Positions 12,958-19,034 of a stretch of DNA of 19,034 nt are shown piece after piece. The translations under genes and the position numbers were made by a program. This DNA is from an uncultured Oscillospiraceae bacterium (GTDB lineage Bacteria > Bacillota > Clostridia > Oscillospirales > Ruminococcaceae), in NCBI GenBank assembly GCA_902489475.1, contig CABUAH010000038.1:1-19034 (forward strand), written 5' to 3'. The notes under the pieces were generated by a model that ran no database searches, was not told the origin of the DNA, and saw nothing but the letters and a program-made list of their open reading frames with translations. Positions within the stretch are counted from its first letter, which is position 1. Every line of letters starts with the position of its first letter.

Positions 12958-15324
12958 TTAATTTATTTTTGTAATCTTTGCAAAGTTTGCCATTACCTTT
13001 TTTGTTCCTCTTGTATCAAAAGCAATTTCAAGCATTGTATCATTTGCCATTGCTTTTGCATTTAAAACAGTTCCCTCACCGAAAACGTTGTGTAAAACTC
13101 TGTCGCCGGCAGCAAATGTTTCTGTATTTTTTTCAGGCTTTTTCGCCGTATTTCTCTTGATCTGGTTTTCGAGCGACATACTCGACTTATTAAACTCGCT
13201 CGGCGTAAACCTTGACATTCCCGATGATGCAGTAACGATCTGTTCAAATTCCTTTTCCACGCCCGACATATCAAGTTCTGACAAAAACCTCGACGGCGGA
13301 TTTGAATTAGTCATTCCGTAAAGCATTCTCTTGCGAGCATTTGTAAGATAAAGCTTTTTCTTTGCTCTTGTAATTGCCACATAGCAAATACGCCTTTCTT
13401 CCTCAATATCCGATTCATCAAGAATACTTCTTTGTGACGGGAATATGTTTTCCTCCATGCCTACCGCAAAAACCGTATCAAACTCAAGTCCCTTTGCAGA
13501 GTGCATTGTCATCATCACAACATAATCGCCGTTTTCATCGAGATTGTCCATATCTGTAAAAAGCGCAATCTCTTCCAAAAATCCCGACAGCGATGGCTCA
13601 GGTGAAGATTCCTCATAATTTGCCATTGTACTTTTAAGCTCTTCGATGTTTTCAAGTCTTGTTAACCCCTCATCGCCCTGTGCTCTTAAATAATCAGCAT
13701 AGCCGGAACGGTCTAAAAGCTCGTCCAAAAGTGTTTCAAGCGATTCTTGCTCAGATATCTCGCCCAACTCCTCAAACATCTCGGCAAGCGGCACAAGTAC
13801 CTTTGCCTTTCTCGAAAGCGGTATCAGCGAATCCGAATCTTTCATGACCTCAAGAGGTGTTTGAGAGAGATCTGACGCTATCTGTTCAATAGCAGTCATC
13901 GTTGCCTCTCCTATTGATCTTTTCGGCTCATTTATTATGCGCCTTAACCTCAATATATCTCCCGGATTATTTATTACTGATAAATAAGATAAAATATCCT
14001 TTATTTCCTTGCGGTCATAAAACTTTGTTCCGCCGAATATTTTATAAGAAATTCCGCTTTGAATGAAAGCTTGCTCAATGACATTCGATTGGGAATTCAT
14101 TCGGTAAAGCACAGCAAAATCGCCTTGCTTTTTTCCGTTTTTAAGTCCCTCTAAAACTGTATCCGCTACAAACTTAGCCTCGCTTTTCTCACTGTTTGCC
14201 GTATATACAGTTACCTTGTCACCGTCACCGATAGATGTAAACAAGGTTTTTCCTTTTCTTCCACGATTGTTTTTGATAAGCGTATTCGCACAGTTCAGTA
14301 TATTTTGAGTTGAACGGTAATTCTGTTCAAGCCTTATCACGGCAGTGTTTTCAAACTGATTTTCAAAGCTCAAAATATTCTCAATTGTTGCTCCTCGGAA
14401 CTTATATATACTCTGGTCGTCATCCCCGACAACACAGAGATTCTTATACCTTGAAGAAAGCATTGATATAAGCTTATACTGCACCATGTTGGTATCCTGG
14501 TACTCGTCAACCACTATGTATTTATAAAGATTTTGATAATGAGATAAAACATCAGGGTTTTCCTCAAAAAGCTTTACGGTAAGCGATATTATATCATCAA
14601 AATCCATTGCATTTGCCGCTAAAAGCCTTTTCTGATATTCTTTGTAAACCCTTGCAATCACCTTTTTTTGATAATCCTGTCCGCCCTCTTGTTCAAAGAC
14701 TTCAGGTGAAATAAGAGATTCCTTGCATCTCGAAATCACTCCGAGTACACTCTTCGGCGGAAACATTTTATCGCTTATATCCAAATCCTTTAAAACGCTT
14801 TTTATTACCCTTTTCTGATCGTCAGTGTCATAAATTGTAAAATTAGACCCGTAATCAGTATGCTCGCTTTCACGTCTTAGTATTCTTACGCACGCAGAGT
14901 GAAAGGTTGCCGCTGTAATCCCGGCACCGCTTTCACCGAGCATAAGAGATATTCTTTCTTTAAGTTCTGCCGCAGCCTTGTTAGTAAATGTTATCGCCAG
15001 AATATTCCAAGGGTTTATAGGGCAAAAGCTAATAATGCTTCTAAGTCTTTCATTGTCGTTAAACTCACCATTGATATAACCCTTTAAAAATACCCGCTCA
15101 TCGTCAGTGAAATCCGGAAGTACTGCATGGTAAGAGCTTCCAAAGTATATCATATTAGCTATTCTGTTTACTAAGACAGTGGTTTTTCCGCTGCCTGCAC
15201 CTGCCAAAATCAGCACGGGACCGTCTATCTGAAAAACAGCTCTTTGCTGTTCAGAGTTTAGTTTCCCAAAATATTTTTCAAGCGCTTTTTGCTTAAGCTG
15301 TTCATCACTTTCCGTTATAAGCAC
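12958..15324 (-). CDS. pcrA: ATP-dependent DNA helicase PcrA/UvrD
   Basis: A 788-residue superfamily 1A 3'-5' helicase acting in nucleotide excision repair, replication restart and removal of RecA filaments. All core motifs are present: GAGSGKTT (Walker A, about 42-49), LAITFTNKAAAELKERI (Ia), VVDEYQDTN (II), VVGDDDQSIYKFRGA (III), QNYRST (IV), MTMHSAKGLEFDTVF (V) and ICYVAITRAKKKLYL (VI). The C-terminus (about 735-788, GDRVLHNVFGEGTVL) is the Tudor-like domain that contacts RNA polymerase in PcrA. A GTG at 15324 is chosen because GGAGG lies eight bases before it; a TTG at 15339 would place that ribosome site inside the coding region. It leads a transcript that continues into aroF. Confidence 0.96.
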   Translation of the reverse strand: MLITESDEQLKQKALEKYFGKLNSEQQRAVFQIDGPVLILAGAGSGKTTVLVNRIANMIYFGSSYHAVLPDFTDDERVFLKGYINGEFNDNERLRSIISFCPINPWNILAITFTNKAAAELKERISLMLGESGAGITAATFHSACVRILRRESEHTDYGSNFTIYDTDDQKRVIKSVLKDLDISDKMFPPKSVLGVISRCKESLISPEVFEQEGGQDYQKKVIARVYKEYQKRLLAANAMDFDDIISLTVKLFEENPDVLSHYQNLYKYIVVDEYQDTNMVQYKLISMLSSRYKNLCVVGDDDQSIYKFRGATIENILSFENQFENTAVIRLEQNYRSTQNILNCANTLIKNNRGRKGKTLFTSIGDGDKVTVYTANSEKSEAKFVADTVLEGLKNGKKQGDFAVLYRMNSQSNVIEQAFIQSGISYKIFGGTKFYDRKEIKDILSYLSVINNPGDILRLRRIINEPKRSIGEATMTAIEQIASDLSQTPLEVMKDSDSLIPLSRKAKVLVPLAEMFEELGEISEQESLETLLDELLDRSGYADYLRAQGDEGLTRLENIEELKSTMANYEESSPEPSLSGFLEEIALFTDMDNLDENGDYVVMMTMHSAKGLEFDTVFAVGMEENIFPSQRSILDESDIEEERRICYVAITRAKKKLYLTNARKRMLYGMTNSNPPSRFLSELDMSGVEKEFEQIVTASSGMSRFTPSEFNKSSMSLENQIKRNTAKKPEKNTETFAAGDRVLHNVFGEGTVLNAKAMANDTMLEIAFDTRGTKKVMANFAKITKIN

Positions 15325-15401
15325 AAAGCTTTCCTCCAACTCTTTTACATTTTAAATCTAAAACTACACACAATAAACCTATTATGCAATGATTCAATGT
15401 T

Positions 15402-15470
15402 CTTAAATGACGGCGATAGCCGAATCGTGCGAATGCACGATTAATCAGCACTAAGCTGATTATATTTAAG
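15402..15470 (-). promoter_or_regulatory. Compact cloverleaf (four-stem) element at the 5' end of the pcrA transcript
   Basis: Outer stem CTTAAAT (15402-15408) pairs with ATTTAAG (15464-15470). Enclosed in series are CGGC/GCCG (15411-15422, 4-nt loop), AATCGTGC/GCACGATT (15423-15442, 4-nt loop) and AATCAGC/GCTGATT (15443-15461, 5-nt loop). Only two unpaired bases separate the outer stem from each side, so nearly all of the 69 nt pair. It is not a tRNA: the arm lengths and loops are wrong. It lies directly downstream of the pcrA -10 box, in the first part of its leader. It could be a regulatory leader, a protein-binding cruciform or a small palindromic repeat element. Confidence 0.7.
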
Positions 15471-15473
15471 GTT

Positions 15474-15502
15474 ATTATACCATAATCACTCGCTTTTGAA
15501 AA
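15474..15502 (-). promoter_or_regulatory. Sigma-A-type promoter of pcrA-aroF
   Basis: On the minus strand, TTTTCA (15502-15497), a 17-bp spacer and a perfect TATAAT (15479-15474) are present. TGG precedes TATAAT directly and forms an extended -10. Transcription would begin near 15467, leaving a leader of about 140 nt before the GTG start of pcrA. Confidence 0.7.
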
Positions 15503-15792
15503 GACCTTTTTCAATCTTTTTTGAAAACCTTTATAAAACTATAGATTTTTTAATAAAAGTAATGTATAATTATTTTAGTTATATTTTTCCTGATCTATAA
15601 AAGCTTGTATATTGCATTGCAAGCCACTCGCAAATGTTGTGATTTACATTTAACAGACAGCCTTTTTATTACGAATGACAGTGTTAAATATGATTGTCTT
15701 GGTGGAATTCACAAATATAATTGGGTTATTATTAAAACATCCGATCGTCTGCATAAGACATCTTTAAATAAATATGTTAGGAGATTTGCAAA
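15503..15792 (+). other. Intergenic leader of the AI-2E transporter gene, mostly unexplained
   Basis: The stretch is AT-rich. TATAAT at 15565-15570 with a poor -35 (TAGATT, 17 bp upstream) is a possible promoter, which would give a leader of more than 200 nt. GCTTG (15603-15607) can pair with CAAGC (15620-15624). An open frame of 63 codons from a TTG at 15605 runs into the transporter start. It has no ribosome site and no recognisable similarity, so I do not call it a gene. The sequence of the leader from 15620 to 15780 is less AT-rich than its flanks and is not explained. Confidence 0.4.
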
Positions 15793-17067
15793 TTGAAAAG
15801 ATACACTAACTCACGGTACAATACTATTGCAGCGTATGTTCTTGCCGTAATAGCGATTACAATGTTGATGGTGCTTTGTATATTTAAGTTTTCCACTATT
15901 TGGTCAATTATGGGGAAAACAATACATGTGCTTACTCCTGCAATTTGGGGATTTGCAATTGCATTTATTCTAAATCCTGTGATGAAATTTTTCGACAATA
16001 TAATTTCAAAGTATGTATTTAGGAAAAAATCATATCCGAGAATAACCCGTGCAATTTCTGTTTCCCTTGTAACTCTGTTACTTTTGCTTCTCATATGCGG
16101 CGTAATAGCAATTATCCTTCCTAGCTTTATTGAATCCTTGTTTGAGATTTTTAAAAGTGCTCCTGACATGATTTCAAATATTCAGGATTTTATCAATGAT
16201 GCTTTTAAAGACAATAAGGATATTTTAAATGCACTTACGCAAAAGCTTTCTGATTTGTCCAAAGATACCACTACTCTATGGACTCAAATTGAACCGGTAC
16301 TTACCAATCTCATGTCGAGCATATGGAGTATCTTGATATTCTTCAAAAATTTCCTTATCGGAATTATAATCTCAATTTACCTGCTTTACAGCAAAGAAAG
16401 ACTTATCGCTCAAAGCAAAAAGATAATGCTTGCCTTTTCAAAAAGAAAAAAATTCGACTCCACCGTTCTTATCCTTAACAGAGCAAACAAAACCTTTTCC
16501 GGTTTCATTTCAGGAAAGCTTCTTGACTCGATAATTATCGGAGTTCTTTGCGGAATAGTTCTTACTGTATTTAAATTCCCATATCCTATGATGATTTCAG
16601 TTTTTATAGGAGTTACGAATATAATCCCATTTTTCGGCCCGTTTATCGGCGCAATCCCATCCGCTGTTTTGATACTTTTGGTTGAACCGAAAATGGTTAT
16701 TTGGTTCATAATTATAATCATCATTATACAACAGTTTGACGGAAATGTTTTAGGTCCTAAGATCTTAGGAGATTCAACAGGACTTCCTGCTATATGGGTT
16801 TTAGTTTCAATTATAATAGGCGGTGGGCTTTTCGGTTTTGTCGGAATGATATTCTCCGTTCCTGCCTTTGCGCTTTTATACGATCTCACAAGAGAATATA
16901 TATCTGAGAGGCTCAGAAAGAAACATCTCCCTACCGATACGGAGTTTTACAAAAATAACACCCCTTATATCATGTCAAATCAAAGCAGTTCCCATATATC
17001 AAAGAAAACGCTTGATAAAATGGTGATTCCGTCTGCCGATGAAGTAAATCAAGCGAAGAATGAATAA
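15793..17067 (+). CDS. AI-2E family transporter (PerM/YtvI-like membrane protein)
   Basis: A 424-residue integral membrane protein with about seven or eight hydrophobic helices. Paired N-terminal helices lie at about 10-32 and 42-62, one more at about 80-115 (ending CGVIAIILPSFIESLFEIF), then a soluble stretch of about 120-175. Four or five C-terminal helices include the family-typical IGVTNIIPFFGPFIGAIP (about 274-291) and FDGNVLGPKILGDSTGLPAIWVL (about 314-336). A hydrophilic tail follows residue 375. Family members export autoinducer-2 or act as Na+/H+ antiporters; the substrate here is open. The start is a TTG at 15793 with AGGAG nine bases upstream. It is monocistronic and followed directly by a terminator hairpin. 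Confidence 0.9.
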   Translation: MKRYTNSRYNTIAAYVLAVIAITMLMVLCIFKFSTIWSIMGKTIHVLTPAIWGFAIAFILNPVMKFFDNIISKYVFRKKSYPRITRAISVSLVTLLLLLLICGVIAIILPSFIESLFEIFKSAPDMISNIQDFINDAFKDNKDILNALTQKLSDLSKDTTTLWTQIEPVLTNLMSSIWSILIFFKNFLIGIIISIYLLYSKERLIAQSKKIMLAFSKRKKFDSTVLILNRANKTFSGFISGKLLDSIIIGVLCGIVLTVFKFPYPMMISVFIGVTNIIPFFGPFIGAIPSAVLILLVEPKMVIWFIIIIIIIQQFDGNVLGPKILGDSTGLPAIWVLVSIIIGGGLFGFVGMIFSVPAFALLYDLTREYISERLRKKHLPTDTEFYKNNTPYIMSNQSSSHISKKTLDKMVIPSADEVNQAKNE

Positions 17068-17075
17068 ACAAAACT

Positions 17076-17100
17076 ACCGCTGAGAAACCCTCAGCGGTTT
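17076..17100 (+). terminator. Terminator hairpin after the AI-2E transporter, first copy
   Basis: ACCGCTGAG (17076-17084) pairs with CTCAGCGGT (17090-17098) around AAACC. It lies nine bases after the stop codon. Only a few T's follow (TTTAGTCTA), so it may be leaky. An almost identical hairpin recurs at 17328-17352. Confidence 0.65.
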
Positions 17101-17327
17101 AGTCTATAGAAAAACTTTGCAATAAATCAAAAGAGAGAACACTTTCACTTGCAGAGCGTCCCCTCTTTTACAGCAGTCTACCGGACTGCCTAAAAATTCA
17201 CCCCTTGAAAAGCGCTATGATAAAAGGATTTCGCTGTCTGCGGACGGCAACCAAGGCTCTGCCTTTGGACTGCCAAGCTTTTAAAAAGCTTGACCAAAAC
17301 TTTTATTTTGTGCTTTTATACAATCCG
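17101..17327. repeat. Hairpin-rich non-coding segment between two identical terminators
   Basis: Five short stems follow one another. AAAAGAG pairs with CTCTTTT (17129-17169). GCAGTC pairs with GACTGC (17173-17189). GCTGTC pairs with GACGGC (17233-17248). CCAAGGC pairs with GCCTTTGG (17251-17268). CAAGCTTTT pairs with AAAAGCTTG (17274-17292), followed by TTTTATTTTG near 17301. There is no open frame with a ribosome site. From memory, similar chains of small palindromes (a GGATTTCGC start, a GGCTCTGCC hairpin, an AAAGCTT-type last stem) occur between genes in related Clostridia, so it is probably a dispersed intergenic repeat. That link is recollection, not a search result. Confidence 0.55.
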
Positions 17328-17358
17328 AACCGCTGAGAAACCCTCAGCGGTTATTTTT
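17328..17358 (+). terminator. Second copy of the transporter terminator hairpin
   Basis: AACCGCTGAG (17328-17337) pairs with CTCAGCGGTT (17343-17352) around AAACC, followed by ATTTTTGC. This copy has a better T-run than the one at 17076 and is identical in stem and loop. Confidence 0.7.
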
Positions 17359-17368
17359 GCAGAAAAAT

Positions 17369-17396
17369 AAGGGCAGCCGAATAAACGGCTGCCCTT
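17369..17396 (-). terminator. Intrinsic terminator of the foldase lipoprotein gene
   Basis: A perfect 11-bp stem, AAGGGCAGCCG with CGGCTGCCCTT, encloses a 6-nt loop and is followed on the minus strand by ATTTTTCTG. It begins eight bases after the stop codon of the minus-strand gene. Confidence 0.88.
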
Positions 17397-17403
17397 AATC
17401 TTT

Positions 17404-18753
17404 CTAATTATCGCTAGCGTGCTTTTTCATGATAGATTCCATCTTTTCAGGTGTATATTTATCTATCGCACTGTCATTCTGTTCAATATTCATATCCTTT
17501 GCGGTATCGTCAAGCTTTTTATTAAAGTCTTCTGTCTTCATCGTTCTGACAATTCCCTCACGCTCGCTTCCGCCGGTCATATAATCTTCCCTTTCGCTTG
17601 GCGTAAGCTTTAGGATAATATAATAGTTGTTATCGTCAGATTCAAGTGTAGGAGTACCTACCTTAAGCTCTTTTATTTTCTTTTGAATATCCGTTGCATT
17701 ATCCTTATCATACTGAGATAAAACTTCGTTTGTTGTAAAGCCTGCATAAAGAGTTAAATCGCCTGTAACCTCGGAATCGAAATCATACTCAGTTGTATGA
17801 TAAGCATCTGTAAACCAGCCGCTGAAATCGTAGTAAGGCTTTTCAGGATTTTTCTTAGGAGCAGGTACTTTATCTCCGCCCTTTACAGTAATTGACGGGT
17901 AATCAGAATCCTCATCATACTCGTTTCCGTCACTGTCAACAAACGTTACCTTATACTCAGCAGTAGTATCAGCTTTTTCTGTCGTTTCCTCTTCGGAAGC
18001 CGCTTCGGTTGTCGCTTCAGCAGTTTCATCGTTATACTGCTTTATAACCTCATCAAAACCGTCAGCACCGTTTTTCTCTGCCAAAGCTGAATACTTGTCA
18101 GCAAGCTCCTTGGCCTTCTTCTCAGCATCCTCTTTTTCTTCATCAGTAGCAGTTTCTCCCGAAGTAGAAGCAGGTGCTTTAGAAATAGTTATCATTTTGT
18201 ATCTCAGATAATTATCATCCAAATAAGATTTAATATCATCGTCCTTTACTTCTTCAGTTCCGCCATTACCGTAATAATGATCAAACAAAAGCTCGTTTTC
18301 CTTGCTGTAAGTATAGCAAATCTCAACAGACTCCTTAGAAATTCCAAGCTCGTTTAAATAATCCTCACCGTAATTATCAATCATTGCTTGTGCGTTGTCA
18401 GCAATCTCCTTTTTATCATCTTCAGAAAGTTCAAGTCCTGCGTCCTTAAAGAGCTTGTCCGCAGCAACACCTCTTAAAGTCTGCTGCAAAGCGTATTCTT
18501 TAAAATGCTCTGAATATGTTTTGCCTTCTTCGTATTCCTTTTCTAAAAATTCTGTGTCAGTATCGCCGTTTGAAAAATACTGAGAATAATAACTCTGAAC
18601 AGAATATTCAGAAAGCATATTGTTGATATATACTCCTGCATTAAGTCCTTCACCGTCAACAGTCATAATCTTTGACATATCAGTACAGCCCGCAAGTCCC
18701 GCAGCTAATGCAGCAGCACAAAAAACTGCAATAATCTTCTTTTTTAGCATCAT
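17404..18753 (-). CDS. PrsA/SurA-type foldase lipoprotein with inserted InlB B-repeat
   Basis: A 449-residue lipoprotein. The signal has basic KKK, a hydrophobic core and lipobox LAGC with Cys23. Residues 30-180 are helical and resemble the SurA/trigger-factor-like chaperone N-domain of PrsA proteins. YLDDNYLRYKMITISKA (177-193) looks like the first strand of a parvulin isomerase domain, but the usual HIL-type histidine is absent. A Thr/Glu/Ala-rich linker (241-265) then leads into an InlB B-repeat (about 267-340: YKVTFVDSDGN, SGWFTDAYHTTEYDFDSEVTGDLTLYAGF). The isomerase-like pattern appears to resume at LKVGTPTLESDDNNYYIILKL (363-383). It probably helps exported proteins fold, or is only a surface protein built on that plan. 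GGGAGG lies four bases before the ATG at 18753; a second ATG at 18750 is also possible. Confidence 0.8.
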   Translation of the reverse strand: MMLKKKIIAVFCAAALAAGLAGCTDMSKIMTVDGEGLNAGVYINNMLSEYSVQSYYSQYFSNGDTDTEFLEKEYEEGKTYSEHFKEYALQQTLRGVAADKLFKDAGLELSEDDKKEIADNAQAMIDNYGEDYLNELGISKESVEICYTYSKENELLFDHYYGNGGTEEVKDDDIKSYLDDNYLRYKMITISKAPASTSGETATDEEKEDAEKKAKELADKYSALAEKNGADGFDEVIKQYNDETAEATTEAASEEETTEKADTTAEYKVTFVDSDGNEYDEDSDYPSITVKGGDKVPAPKKNPEKPYYDFSGWFTDAYHTTEYDFDSEVTGDLTLYAGFTTNEVLSQYDKDNATDIQKKIKELKVGTPTLESDDNNYYIILKLTPSEREDYMTGGSEREGIVRTMKTEDFNKKLDDTAKDMNIEQNDSAIDKYTPEKMESIMKKHASDN

Positions 18754-18781
18754 GATGCCTCCCTGTTTAAAAATCCATTTT

Positions 18782-18810
18782 ATTATACTCTATTTTAATA
18801 CAAAAGTCAA
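18782..18810 (-). promoter_or_regulatory. Strong sigma-A-type promoter of the foldase lipoprotein gene
   Basis: On the minus strand, TTGACT (18810-18805), a 17-bp spacer and a perfect TATAAT (18787-18782) lie about 29 bp before the start codon. This is the closest match to consensus in the window and predicts strong housekeeping expression. Confidence 0.82.
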
Positions 18811-18838
18811 CTGCTGTGCTGCTAAAATAGAAAATTAA

Positions 18839-19034
18839 AATTCAGTTTTTTGCAGATAGCATTTATACAATACAAAAAAGAAACATCTTATTTGCCGTGA
18901 ACAAATAGTAAAAAATCTCATATCCCTGCACACAATAACTTGAAATCAACAAATTTGCATTTACGATTTCAGGTTAAATACTTGCCGATTCGGCAACAGC
19001 TGAATTCCAATCAGAAATTAACAAAAAATAATTA
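18839..19034. other. AT-rich window end without a visible gene
   Basis: No open frame with a ribosome site is seen. A small hairpin, TTGCCG with CGGCAA around ATT (18982-18996), is the only clear structure; it has no T-run. The stretch is probably the upstream region of the foldase gene or of a gene beyond the window. Confidence 0.4.

Noticed and set aside
15402..15470. tRNA gene, suggested by the cloverleaf shape
   Set aside because: Stem lengths, the 4-nt loops and the lack of T-loop and anticodon-loop consensus rule out a tRNA.
15605..15796. 63-codon open frame ahead of the AI-2E transporter gene
   Set aside because: It starts at a TTG without a ribosome site, overlaps the transporter start and shows no recognisable family.
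16410..16889. 159-codon minus-strand open frame inside the AI-2E transporter gene
   Set aside because: It mirrors the hydrophobic codons of the transporter; no ribosome site and no family resemblance.
1..19034. CRISPR array, defence island, prophage or biosynthetic cluster
   Set aside because: No regularly spaced repeats, nuclease, integrase, capsid or synthase genes were seen; the repeats present are dispersed elements and hairpins.

Overview
The window reads as AT-rich chromosomal DNA of a low-GC Gram-positive, endospore-forming anaerobe of the Clostridia, most likely Oscillospiraceae/Ruminococcaceae-like. The reasons are: a dipicolinate synthase pair (dpaA-dpaB), which exists only for spore maturation; Gram-positive type lipoproteins; a MecA-family adaptor; a DUF4364 protein; strong AGGAGG-type ribosome sites with several TTG/GTG starts; and Thr/Glu-rich linkers in surface proteins. 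The species assignment is inference.

Layout. 1-1200: a membrane-anchored SGNH/GDSL hydrolase on the + strand. 1209-1503: a MITE-like repeat with duplicated terminator hairpins. 1537-2097: a MecA-like adaptor (+), overlapping tail-to-tail with rpe. 2083-3662: a minus-strand pair, a uridine-kinase-like P-loop kinase followed by ribulose-phosphate epimerase. 3743-4250: a second MITE copy with a clean 9-bp target duplication, then a multi-hairpin leader. 4251-5718: dpaA and dpaB (+), closed by a strong terminator. 5840-15324: a long run of minus-strand genes. In transcription order these are pcrA and aroF (18 bp apart), a third MITE copy at the aroF stop codon, an SH3b lipoprotein, aroB, aroC, a hairpin cluster, a DUF4364 regulator-like protein, a flavin reductase-like protein, and an L,D-transpeptidase with its own promoter. 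15325-15792: the pcrA promoter with a compact four-hairpin cloverleaf at its 5' end, and a long unexplained leader. 15793-17067: an AI-2E family transporter (+). 17076-17396: two copies of one terminator flanking a hairpin-rich segment, then the terminator of the last gene. 17404-18753: a PrsA/SurA-type foldase lipoprotein (-) with an InlB-type B-repeat inserted in its isomerase region.

Functionally, aroF, aroB and aroC supply three of the seven steps from PEP and erythrose-4-phosphate to chorismate. rpe and the kinase belong to sugar-phosphate and nucleoside salvage. dpaAB makes spore dipicolinate. The SGNH hydrolase, L,D-transpeptidase, SH3b lipoprotein and foldase act at the envelope.

I do not see a recognisable new defence or biosynthetic system. 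The most unusual content is non-coding: a small transposable repeat family caught in three states, a structured dpaA leader, and a cloverleaf element at the pcrA promoter. The most unusual protein is the foldase with an inserted InlB repeat. No tRNA, rRNA, CRISPR array or transposase gene was found.
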